A stretch of 64,000 nt of DNA from Auanema rhodensis (Eukaryota > Nematoda > Chromadorea > Rhabditida > Rhabditidae), in contig OZ059900.1 of NCBI GenBank assembly GCA_964057225.1, positions 17,065,638 through 17,129,637 of the forward strand, in the 5' to 3' direction. Below the pieces are notes generated by a model. That model had not been told where the DNA came from. It searched no databases and saw only the letters and a program-made list of their open reading frames with translations. The position numbers and the translations under genes were made by a program. This document shows, one piece after another, positions 1 to 11,200 of this stretch; the first letter of the stretch is position 1, and each line of letters begins with the position of its first letter.

Positions 1-87
1 TCCACTTTCACGACAAAAAAACAGGGGTTAGAAAATTAAGGAATTTAGCATATTCTGAGAGCACGCCCTTTATGGCTAATATTGATT

Positions 88-97
88 AAATCGATTT
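88..97. other. 10-bp perfect palindrome AAATCGATTT, shown in unit 1
   Basis: The sequence equals its own reverse complement and contains a ClaI-type ATCGAT site. It is followed closely by a second palindrome, TCATATGA, at 102-109. Both are kept in nearly all units; unit 139 changes the base before the palindrome core region (TTGATTGAATC) and units 27, 30, 33 and 36 change TCATATGA to TTATATGA. They could be cut by restriction enzymes to yield a 342-bp ladder. No protein-binding role is shown. Confidence 0.6.
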
Positions 98-128
98 TTG
101 TTCATATGAGTCGTCAAATGCAACGAAT

Positions 129-171
129 TTCAGCATGTTACATACTAAAATGAAGCATTTTACATGCTGAA
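129..171. other. Intra-monomer 10-bp dyad (hairpin-capable), shown in unit 1; present in every unit
   Basis: In unit 1, TTCAGCATGT (129-138) is the exact reverse complement of ACATGCTGAA (162-171), with a 23-nt loop. Most units have G135, giving one G-T mismatch that would be a G-U wobble in a plus-strand transcript. Units 27, 30, 33 and 36 have G135 with C165, which restores a perfect 10-bp stem (for example 9023-9032 with 9056-9065). A smaller alternative hairpin, AGCAT (154-158) with ATGCT (164-168), overlaps the right arm. Dyad symmetries are reported from centromeric satellites of several eukaryotes; any role here is inference. Confidence 0.8.
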
Positions 172-245
172 CGCTAGAAAAATACAAAAACACAGTATTA
201 CCCATGAGAAATATTTTATTATGCTGGAAAACCAGTTTTTGGAAA

Positions 246-262
246 TTTCGCTGTAAACAAGG
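246..262 (+). other. Degenerate CENP-B-box-like motif, shown in unit 1
   Basis: Reading TTTCGCTGTAAACAAGG against the known CENP-B box (NTTCGNNNNANNCGGGN), the TTCG, the central A, the C and the last G agree, 7 of 9 fixed bases; positions 259 and 260 are A instead of G. Most units have it. Ten units (77, 79, 85, 87, 93, 95, 128, 131, 167, 170) change TTCG to ATCG and would lose it. In an array of one repeated monomer a single chance match is multiplied 187 times, so this is weak evidence for binding by a CENP-B-like protein. Confidence 0.25.
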
Positions 263-684
263 TTTTGACTTACGATTTCATGTGTTCAAACTCATGCAAT
301 GTCAATGAAACCTAGCTCAAAATTGTTCCTACAACGTCTAGTTCCACTTTCACGACAAAAAAACAGGGGTTAGAAAATTAAGGAAATTAGCATATTCTGA
401 GGGCACGCCCTTTATGGCTAATATTGATTAAATCGATTTTTGTTCATATGAGTCGTCAAATGCAACGAATTTCAGCGTGTTACATACTAAAATGAAGCAT
501 TTTACATGCTGAACGCTAGAAAAATACAAAAACACAGTATTTCCCATGAGAAATATTTTATTATGCTGGAAAACCAGTTTTTGGAAATTTCGCTGTAAAC
601 AAGGTTTTGACTTACGATTTCATGTGTTCAAACTCATGCAATGTCAATGAAACCTAGCTCAAAATTGTTCCTACAACGTCTAGT

Positions 685-1026
685 TCCACTTTCACGACAA
701 AAAAACAGGGGTTAGAAAATTAAGGAAATTAGCATATTCTGAGGGCACGCCCCTTATGGCTAATATTGATTAAATCGATTTTTGTTCATATGAGTCGTCA
801 AATGCAACGAATTTCAGCGTGTTACATACTAAAATGAAGCATTTTACATGCTGAACACTAGAAAAATACAAAAACACAGTATTTCCCATGAGAAATATTT
901 TATTATGCTGGAAAACCAGTTTTTGGAAATTTCGCTGTAAACAAGGTTTTGACTTACGATTTCATGTGTTCAAACTCATGCAATGTCAATGAAACCTAGC
1001 TCAAAATTGTTCGTACAACGTCTAGT
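685..1026. repeat. Reference monomer (unit 3), majority-type alleles
   Basis: Unit 3 carries the allele combination most common in the window and serves as the reference for monomer positions. Landmarks are an A7 run at 15-21, GGGG near 24-27, a C-rich word at 65-69 (CCCC-TT or CCC-TTT allele), the palindrome AAATCGATTT at 88-97, TCATATGA at 102-109, dyad arms at 129-138 and 162-171, A5 runs near 178-182 and 186-190, a CTGG-AAAA-CCAG inverted repeat at 224-235, and a TTCG word at 247-250. Main variable sites are 15 (A/T), 60 (A/G), 69 (T/C), 135 (A/G), 161-165, 173 (G/A), 193-194, 199-200, 242, 247, 312 (T/C), 328-329 (CC, CG or AA alleles) and 338 (T/A). The length is about two nucleosome repeats, which is common among satellites. 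Confidence 0.93.
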
Positions 1027-4000
1027 TCCACTTTCACGACAAAAAAACAGGGGTTAGAAAATTAAGGAAATTAGCATATTCTGAGAGCACGCCCTTTATG
1101 GCTAATATTGATTAAATCGATTTTTGTTCATATGAGTCGTCAAATGCAACGAATTTCAGCGTGTTACATACTAAAATGAAGCATTTTACATGCTGAACAC
1201 TAGAAAAATACAAAAACATAGTATTTCCCATGAGAAATATTTTATTATGCTGGAAAACCAGTTTTTGGAAATTTCGCTGTAAACAAGGTTTTGACTTACG
1301 ATTTCATGTGTTCAAACTCATGCAATGTCAATGAAACCTAGCTCAAAATTGTTCGTACAACGTCTAGTTCCACTTTCACGACAAAAAAACAGGGGTTAGA
1401 AAATTAAGGAAATTAGCATATTCTGAGGGCACGCCCCTTATGGCTAATATTGATTAAATCGATTTTTGTTCATATGAGTCGTCAAATGCAACGAATTTCA
1501 GCGTGTTACATACTAAAATGAAGCATTTTACATGCTGAACACTAGAAAAATACAAAAACACAGTATTTCCCATGAGAAATATTTTATTATGCTGGAAAAC
1601 CAGTTTTTGGAAATTTCGCTGTAAACAAGGTTTTGACTTACGATTTCATGTGTTCAAACTCATGCAATGTCAATGAAACCTAGCTCAAAATTGTTCGTAC
1701 AACGTCTAGTTCCACTTTCACGACAAAAAAACAGGGGTTAGAAAATTAAGGAAATTAGCATATTCTGAGAGCACGCCCTTTATGGCTAATATTGATTAAA
1801 TCGATTTTTGTTCATATGAGTCGTCAAATGCAACGAATTTCAGCGTGTTACATACTAAAATGAAGCATTTTACATGCTGAACGCTAGAAAAATACAAAAA
1901 CACAGTATTACCCATGAGAAATATTTTATTATGCTGGAAAACCAGTTTTTGGAAATTTCGCTGTAAACAAGGTTTTGACTTACGATTTCATGTGTTCAAA
2001 CTCATGCAATGTCAATGAAACCTAGCTCAAAATTGTTCCTACAACGTCTAGTTCCACTTTCACGACAAAAAAACAGGGGTTAGAAAATTAAGGAAATTAG
2101 CATATTCTGAGGGCACGCCCCTTATGGCTAATATTGATTAAATCGATTTTTGTTCATATGAGTCGTCAAATGCAACGAATTTCAGCGTGTTACATACTAA
2201 AATGAAGCATTTTGTATGCTGAACACTAGAAAAATACAAAAACATAGTATTTCCCATGAGAAATATTTTATTATGCTGGAAAACCAGTTTTTGGAAATTT
2301 CGCTGTAAACAAGGTTTTGACTTACGATTTCATGTGTTCAAACTCATGCAATGTCAATGAAACCTAGCTCAAAATTGTTCGTACAACGTCTAGTTCCACT
2401 TTCACGACAAAAAAACAGGGGTTAGAAAATTAAGGAAATTAGCATATTCTGAGGGCACGCCCCTTATGGCTAATATTGATTAAATCGATTTTTGTTCATA
2501 TGAGTCGTCAAATGCAACGAATTTCAGCGTGTTACATACTAAAATAAAGCATTTTACATGCTGAACACTAGAAAAATACAAAAACACAGTATTTCCCATG
2601 AGAAATATTTTATTATGCTGGAAAACCAGTTTTTGGAAATTTCGCTGTAAACAAGGTTTTGACTTACGATTTCATGTGTTCAAACTCATGCAATGTCAAT
2701 GAAACCTAGCTCAAAATTGTTCGTACAACGTCTAGTTCCACTTTCACGACAAAAAAACAGGGGTTAGAAAATTAAGGAAATTAGCATATTCTGAGGGCAC
2801 GCCCTTTATGGCTAATATTGATTAAATCGATTTTTGTTCATATGAGTCGTCAAATGCAACGAATTTCAGCGTGTTACATACTAAAATGAAGCATTTTACA
2901 TGCTGAACGCTAGAAAAATACAAAAACACAGTATTACCCATGAGAAATATTTTATTATGCTGGAAAACCAGTTTTTGGAAATTTCGCTGTAAACAAGGTT
3001 TTGACTTACGATTTCATGTGTTCAAACTCATGCAATGTCAATGAAACCTAGCTCAAAATTGTTCCTACAACGTCTAGTTCCACTTTCACGACAAAAAAAC
3101 AGGGGTTAGAAAATTAAGGAAATTAGCATATTCTGAGGGCACGCCCCTTATGGCTAATATTGATTAAATCGATTTTTGTTCATATGAGTCGTCAAATGCA
3201 ACGAATTTCAGCGTGTTACATACTAAAATGAAGCATTTTACATGCTGAACACTAGAAAAATACAAAAACACAGTATTTCCCATGAGAAATATTTTATTAT
3301 GCTGGAAAACCAGTTTTTGGAAATTTCGCTGTAAACAAGGTTTTGACTTACGATTTCATGTGTTCAAACTCATGCAATGTCAATGAAACCTAGCTCAAAA
3401 TTGTTCGTACAACGTCTAGTTCCACTTTCACGACAAAAAAACAGGGGTTAGAAAATTAAGGAAATTAGCATATTCTGAGGGCACGCCCCTTATGGCTAAT
3501 ATTGATTAAATCGATTTTTGTTCATATGAGTCGTCAAATGCAACGAATTTCAGCGTGTCACATACTAAAATGAAGCATTTTACATGCTGAACGCTAGAAA
3601 AATACAAAAACACAGTATTTCCCATGAGAAATATTTTATTATGCTGGAAAACCAGTTTTTGGAAATTTCGCTGTAAACAAGGTTTTGACTTACGATTTCA
3701 TGTGTTCAAACTCATGCAATGTCAATGAAACCTAGCTCAAAATTGTTCGTACAACGTCTAGTTCCACTTTCACGACAAAAAAACAGGGGTTAGAAAATTA
3801 AGGAATTTAGCATATTCTGAGAGCACGCCCTTTATGGCTAATATTGATTAAATCGATTTTTGTTCATATGAGTCGTCAAATGCAACGAATTTCAGCATGT
3901 TACATACTAAAATGAAGCATTTTACATGCTGAACGCTAGAAAAATACAAAAACACAGTATTACCCATGAGAAATATTTTATTATGCTGGAAAACCAGTTT

Positions 4001-5472
4001 TTGGAAATTTCGCTGTAAACAAGGTTTTGACTTACGATTTCATGTGTTCAAACTCATGCAATGTCAATGAAACCTAGCTCAAAATTGTTCCTACAACGTC
4101 TAGTTCCACTTTCACGACAAAAAAACAGGGGTTAGAAAATTAAGGAAATTAGCATATTCTGAGGGCACGCCCTTTATGGCTAATATTGATTAAATCGATT
4201 TTTGTTCATATGAGTCGTCAAATGCAACGAATTTCAGCGTGTTACATACTAAAATGAAGCATTTTACATGCTGAACGCTAGAAAAATACAAAAACACAGT
4301 ATTTCCCATGAGAAATATTTTATTATGCTGGAAAACCAGTTTTTGGAAATTTCGCTGTAAACAAGGTTTTGACTTACGATTTCATGTGTTCAAACTCATG
4401 CAATGTCAATGAAACCTAGCTCAAAATTGTTCCTACAACGTCTAGTTCCACTTTCACGACAAAAAAACAGGGGTTAGAAAATTAAGGAAATTAGCATATT
4501 CTGAGGGCACGCCCCTTATGGCTAATATTGATTAAATCGATTTTTGTTCATATGAGTCGTCAAATGCAACGAATTTCAGCGTGTTACATACTAAAATGAA
4601 GCATTTTACATGCTGAACACTAGAAAAATACAAAAACACAGTATTTCCCATGAGAAATATTTTATTATGCTGGAAAACCAGTTTTTGGAAATTTCGCTGT
4701 AAACAAGGTTTTGACTTACGATTTCATGTGTTCAAACTCATGCAATGTCAATGAAACCTAGCTCAAAATTGTTCGTACAACGTCTAGTTCCACTTTCACG
4801 ACAAAAAAACAGGGGTTAGAAAATTAAGGAAATTAGCATATTCTGAGGGCACGCCCCTTATGGCTAATATTGATTAAATCGATTTTTGTTCATATGAGTC
4901 GTCAAATGCAACGAATTTCAGCGTGTCACATACTAAAATGAAGCATTTTACATGCTGAACGCTAGAAAAATACAAAAACACAGTATTTCCCATGAGAAAT
5001 ATTTTATTATGCTGGAAAACCAGTTTTTGGAAATTTCGCTGTAAACAAGGTTTTGACTTACGATTTCATGTGTTCAAACTCATGCAATGTCAATGAAACC
5101 TAGCTCAAAATTGTTCCTACAACGTCTAGTTCCACTTTCACGACAAAAAAACAGGGGTTAGAAAATTAAGGAAATTAGCATATTCTGAGAGCACGCCCTT
5201 TATGGCTAATATTGATTAAATCGATTTTTGTTCATATGAGTCGTCAAATGCAACGAATTTCAGCGTGTTACATACTAAAATGAAGCATTTTACATGCTGA
5301 ACACTAGAAAAATACAAAAACATAGTATTTCCCATGAGAAATATTTTATTATGCTGGAAAACCAGTTTTTGGAAATTTCGCTGTAAACAAGGTTTTGACT
5401 TACGATTTCATGTGTTCAAACTCATGCAATGTCAATGAAACCTAGCTCAAAATTGTTCCTACAACGTCTAGT

Positions 5473-5815
5473 TCCACTTTCACGACAAAAAAACAGGGGT
5501 TAGAAAATTAAGGAAATTAGCATATTCTGAGGGCACGCCCTTTATGGCTAATATTGATTAAATCGATTTTTGTTCATATGAGTCGTCAAATGCAACGAAT
5601 TTCAGCGTGTTACATACTAAAATGAAGCATTTCACATGCTGAACACTAGAAAAATACAAAAACACAGTATTTCCCATGAGAAATATTTTATTATGCTGGA
5701 AAACCAGTTTTTGGAAATTTCGCTGTAAACAAGGTTTTGACTTACGATTTCATGTGTTCAAACTCATGCAATGTCAATGAACACCTAGCTCAAAATTGTT
5801 CGTACAACGTCTGGT
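5473..5815. repeat. 343-bp length variant (unit 17), inserted C at 5782
   Basis: The usual CAATGAAACCTAGC reads CAATGAACACCTAGC here, one base longer. It is the only length variant in the window not caused by the C-run, and it is private to this unit. It shifts the phase of all following units by one. Confidence 0.9.
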
Positions 5816-6157
5816 TCCACTTTCACGACAAAAAAACAGGGGTTAGAAAATTAAGGAAATTAGCATATTCTGAGGGCACGCCCCTTATGGCTAATATTGA
5901 TTAAATCGATTTTTGTTCATATGAGTCGTCAAATGCAACGAATTTCAGCGTGTTACATACTAAAATGAAGCATTTTACATGCTGAACACTAGAAAAATAC
6001 AAAAACACAGTATTTCCCATGAGAAATATTTTATTATGCTGGAAAACCAGTTTTTGGAAATTTCGCTGTAAACAAGGTTTTGACTTACGATTTCATGTGT
6101 TCAAACTCATGCAATGTCAATGAAACCTAGCTCAAAATTGTTCGTACAACGTCTAGT

Positions 6158-6500
6158 TCCACTTTCACGACAAAAAAACAGGGGTTAGAAAATTAAGGAA
6201 ATTAGCATATTCTGAGGGCACGCCCCCTTATGGCTAATATTGATTAAATCGATTTTTGTTCATATGAGTCGTCAAATGCAACGAATTTCAGCGTGTTACA
6301 TACTAAAATGAAGCATTTTACATGCTGAACACTAGAAAAATACAAAAACACAGTAATACCCATGAGAAATATTTTATTATGCTGGAAAACCAGTTTTTGG
6401 AAATTTCGCTGTAAACAAGGTTTTGACTTACGATTTCATGTGTTCAAACTCATGCAATGTCAATGAAACCTAGCTCAAAATTGTTAATACAATGTCTAGT
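6158..6500. repeat. 343-bp C5-run variant (unit 19)
   Basis: The C-run is five long at 6223-6227 instead of four or three. The unit also carries TAATACCC and ends with TTAATACAATG. The other C5 units share the TTAATACAATG ending. Confidence 0.9.
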
Positions 6501-8210
6501 TCCACTTTCACGACAAAAAAACAGGGGTTAGAAAATTAAGGAAATTAGCATATTCTGAGGGCACGCCCTTTATGGCTAATATTGATTAAATCGATTTTTG
6601 TTCATATGAGTCGTCAAATGCAACGAATTTCAGCGTGTTACATACTAAAATGAAGCATTTTACATGCTGAACACTAGAAAAATACAAAAACACAGTATTT
6701 CCCATGAGAAATATTTTATTATGCTGGAAAACCAGTTTTTGGAAATTTCGCTGTAAACAAGGTTTTGACTTACGATTTCATGTGTTCAAACTCATGCAAT
6801 GTCAATGAAACCTAGCTCAAAATTGTTCGTACAACGTCTAGTTCCACTTTCACGACTAAAAAACAGGGGTTAGAAAATTAAGGAAATTAGCATATTCTGA
6901 GGGCACGCCCCTTATGGCTAATATTGATTAAATCGATTTTTGTTCATATGAGTCGTCAAATGCAACGAATTTCAGCGTGTTACATACTAAAATGAAGCAT
7001 TTTACATGCTGAACACTAGAAAAATACAAAAACACAGTATTTCCCATGAGAAATATTTTATTATGCTGGAAAACCAGTTTTTGGAAATTTCGCTGTAAAC
7101 AAGGTTTTGACTTACGATTTCATGTGTTCAAACTCATGCAATGTCAATGAAACCCAGCTCAAAATTGTTCGTACAACGTCTAGTTCCACTTTCACGACAA
7201 AAAAACAGGGGTTAGAAAATTAAGGAAATTAGCATATTCTGAGGGCACGCCCCTTATGGCTAATATTGATTAAATCGATTTTTGTTCATATGAGTCGTCA
7301 AATGCAACGAATTTCAGCGTGTTACATACTAAAATGAAGCATTTTACATGCTGAACACTAGAAAAATACAAAAACACAGTATTTCCCATGAGAAATATTT
7401 TATTATGCTGGAAAACCAGTTTTTGGAAATTTCGCTGTAAACAAGGTTTTGACTTACGATTTCATGTGTTCAAACTCATGCAATGTCAATGAAACCTAGC
7501 TCAAAATTGTTAATACAATGTCTAGTTCCACTTTCACGACAAAAAAACAGGGGTTAGAAAATTAAGGAAATTAGCATATTCTGAGGGCACGCCCTTTATG
7601 GCTAATATTGATTAAATCGATTTTTGTTCATATGAGTCGTCAAATGCAACGAATTTCAGCGTGTTACATACTAAAATGAAGCATTTTACATGCTGAACAC
7701 TAGAAAAATACAAAAACACAGTATTTCCCATGAGAAATATTTTATTATGCTGGAAAACCAGTTTTTGGAAATTTCGCTGTAAACAAGGTTTTGACTTACG
7801 ATTTCATGTGTTCAAACTCATGCAATGTCAATGAAACCTAGCTCAAAATTGTTCGTACAACGTCTAGTTCCACTTTCACGACTAAAAAACAGGGGTTAGA
7901 AAATTAAGGAAATTAGCATATTCTGAGGGCACGCCCCTTATGGCTAATATTGATTAAATCGATTTTTGTTCATATGAGTCGTCAAATGCAACGAATTTCA
8001 GCGTGTTACATACTAAAATGAAGCATTTTACATGCTGAACACTAGAAAAATACAAAAACACAGTATTTCCCATGAGAAATATTTTATTATGCTGGAAAAC
8101 CAGTTTTTGGAAATTTCGCTGTAAACAAGGTTTTGACTTACGATTTCATGTGTTCAAACTCATGCAATGTCAATGAAACCTAGCTCAAAATTGTTCGTAC
8201 AACGTCTAGT
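6501..8210. repeat. Units 20-24: degenerate 3-unit repeat
   Basis: Units 20-21 and 23-24 form two similar pairs 1026 bp apart: a CCC-TTT unit followed by a unit with CGACTAAAAA (A15 to T). Unit 21 also has the CCCAGC allele, which unit 24 lacks. Unit 22 ends in TTAATACAATG. The block leads into the regular 3-mer array that begins at 8211. Confidence 0.7.
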
Positions 8211-11200
8211 TCCACTTTCACGACAAAAAAACAGGGGTTAGAAAATTAAGGAAATTAGCATATTCTGAGGGCACGCCCCTTATGGCTAATATTGATTAAA
8301 TCGATTTTTGTTCATATGAGTCGTCAAATGCAACGAATTTCAGCGTGTTACTTACTAAAATGAAGCATTTTACATGCTGAACACTAGAAAAATACAAAAA
8401 CACAGTATTTCCCATGAGAAATATTTTATTATGCTGGAAAACCAGTTTTTGGAAATTTCGCTGTAAACAAGGTTTTGACTTACGATTTCATGTGTTCAAA
8501 CTCATGCAATGTCAATGAAACCCAGCTCAAAATTGTTCGTACAACGTCTAGTTCCACTTTCACGACAAAAAAACAGGGGTTAGAAAATTAAGGAAATTAG
8601 CATATTCTGAGGGCACGCCCCTTATGGCTAATATTGATTAAATCGATTTTTGTTCATATGAGTCGTCAAATGCAACGAATTTCAGCGTGTTACATACTAA
8701 AATGAAGCATTTTACATGCTGAACACTAGAAAAATACAAAAACACAGTATTTCCCATGAGAAATATTTTATTATGCTGGAAAACCAGTTTTTGGAAATTT
8801 CGCTGTAAACAAGGTTTTGACTTACGATTTCATGTGTTCAAACTCATGCAATGTCAATGAAACCTAGCTCAAAATTGTTCGTACAACGTCTAGTTCCACT
8901 TTCACGACAAAAAAACAGGGGTTAGAAAATTAAGGAAATTAGCATATTCTGAGGGCACGCCCCTTATGGCTAATATTGATTAAATCGATTTTTGTTTATA
9001 TGAGTCGTCAAATGCAACGAATTTCAGCGTGTTACATACTAAAATGAAGCATTTTACACGCTGAACACTAGAAAAATACAAAAACACAGTATTTCCCATG
9101 AGAAATATTTTATTATGCTGGAAAACCAGTTTTTGGAAATTTCGCTGTAAACAAGGTTTTGACTTACGATTTCATGTGTTCAAACTCATGCAATGTCAAT
9201 GAAACCTAGCTCAAAATTGTTCGTACAACGTCTAGTTCCACTTTCACGACAAAAAAACAGGGGTTAGAAAATTAAGGAAATTAGCATATTCTGAGGGCAC
9301 GCCCCTTATGGCTAATATTGATTAAATCGATTTTTGTTCATATGAGTCGTCAAATGCAACGAATTTCAGCGTGTTACATACTAAAATGAAGCATTTTACA
9401 TGCTGAACACTAGAAAAATACAAAAACACAGTATTTCCCATGAGAAATATTTTATTATGCTGGAAAACCAGTTTTTGGAAATTTCGCTGTAAACAAGGTT
9501 TTGACTTACGATTTCATGTGTTCAAACTCATGCAATGTCAATGAAACCCAGCTCAAAATTGTTCGTACAACGTCTAGTTCCACTTTCACGACAAAAAAAC
9601 AGGGGTTAGAAAATTAAGGAAATTAGCATATTCTGAGGGCACGCCCCTTATGGCTAATATTGATTAAATCGATTTTTGTTCATATGAGTCGTCAAATGCA
9701 ACGAATTTCAGCGTGTTACATACTAAAATGAAGCATTTTACATGCTGAACACTAGAAAAATACAAAAACACAGTATTTCCCATGAGAAATATTTTATTAT
9801 GCTGGAAAACCAGTTTTTGGAAATTTCGCTGTAAACAAGGTTTTGACTTACGATTTCATGTGTTCAAACTCATGCAATGTCAATGAAACCTAGCTCAAAA
9901 TTGTTCGTACAACGTCTAGTTCCACTTTCACGACAAAAAAACAGGGGTTAGAAAATTAAGGAAATTAGCATATTCTGAGGGCACGCCCCTTATGGCTAAT
10001 ATTGATTAAATCGATTTTTGTTTATATGAGTCGTCAAATGCAACGAATTTCAGCGTGTTACATACTAAAATGAAGCATTTTACACGCTGAACACTAGAAA
10101 AATACAAAAACACAGTATTTCCCATGAGAAATATTTTATTATGCTGGAAAACCAGTTTTTGGAAATTTCGCTGTAAACAAGGTTTTGACTTACGATTTCA
10201 TGTGTTCAAACTCATGCAATGTCAATGAAACCTAGCTCAAAATTGTTCGTACAACGTCTAGTTCCACTTTCACGACAAAAAAACAGGGGTTAGAAAATTA
10301 AGGAAATTAGCATATTCTGAGGGCACGCCCCTTATGGCTAATATTGATTAAATCGATTTTTGTTCATATGAGTCGTCAAATGCAACGAATTTCAGCGTGT
10401 TACATACTAAAATGAAGCATTTTACATGCTGAACACTAGAAAAATACAAAAACACAGTATTTCCCATGAGAAATATTTTATTATGCTGGAAAACCAGTTT
10501 TTGGAAATTTCGCTGTAAACAAGGTTTTGACTTACGATTTCATGTGTTCAAACTCATGCAATGTCAATGAAACCCAGCTCAAAATTGTTCGTACAACGTC
10601 TAGTTCCACTTTCACGACAAAAAAACAGGGGTTAGAAAATTAAGGAAATTAGCATATTCTGAGGGCACGCCCCTTATGGCTAATATTGATTAAATCGATT
10701 TTTGTTCATATGAGTCGTCAAATGCAACGAATTTCAGCGTGTTACATACTAAAATGAAGCATTTTACATGCTGAACACTAGAAAAATACAAAAACACAGT
10801 ATTTCCCATGAGAAATATTTTATTATGCTGGAAAACCAGTTTTTGGAAATTTCGCTGTAAACAAGGTTTTGACTTACGATTTCATGTGTTCAAACTCATG
10901 CAATGTCAATGAAACCTAGCTCAAAATTGTTCGTACAACGTCTAGTTCCACTTTCACGACAAAAAAACAGGGGTTAGAAAATTAAGGAAATTAGCATATT
11001 CTGAGGGCACGCCCCTTATGGCTAATATTGATTAAATCGATTTTTGTTTATATGAGTCGTCAAATGCAACGAATTTCAGCGTGTTACATACTAAAATGAA
11101 GCATTTTACACGCTGAACACTAGAAAAATACAAAAACACAGTATTTCCCATGAGAAATATTTTATTATGCTGGAAAACCAGTTTTTGGAAATTTCGCTGT

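Larger units (their letters stand above)
1..5472. repeat. Units 1-16: mixed block with partial 11-unit spacing
   Basis: This block holds most copies of the rarer alleles A60 (GAGAGC) and G173 (ACGCTA). Units 1-3 match units 12-14 (3763 onward) allele for allele, a shift of 11 units or 3762 bp, including the GGAATTTAG and A135 alleles that mark units 1 and 12. Colinearity breaks at unit 15, which resembles unit 11 (shared GTCACATA word), and unit 16 resembles unit 4 (shared ACATAG). Units 7 and 8 carry the TTTGTATG and AAAATAAAG variants that reappear near 16.4, 18.1 and 61.2 kb. The block therefore looks like an 11-mer higher-order repeat partly scrambled by later exchange. Confidence 0.75.
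5473..6500. repeat. Units 17-19: trimer haplotype with two 343-bp units
   Basis: Unit 17 has the CCC-TTT, TTCACATG and terminal GTCTGG alleles plus an inserted C at 5782. Unit 18 is plain. Unit 19 has a C5 run at 6223-6227 (one extra C), TAATACCC and the TTAATACAATG ending. The same order (GTCTGG unit, plain unit, C5 plus TTAATACAATG unit) recurs at units 70-72 (23601-24627) and 162-164 (55066-56092), so it is a transferable three-unit block. Confidence 0.8.

Noticed and set aside
205-240. Bacterial-type promoter or terminator signals in the A+T-rich words and the CTGG-AAAA-CCAG inverted repeat
   Set aside because: The four-base stem is too short, and an array of this type is a eukaryotic feature. 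Such motifs occur by chance in sequence of about 67% A+T.
1-342. Primate alpha satellite dimer (2 x 171 bp)
   Set aside because: The length fits but the sequence does not resemble alpha satellite as I know it, and there is no true CENP-B box. Only the half-length internal similarity is retained as a finding.
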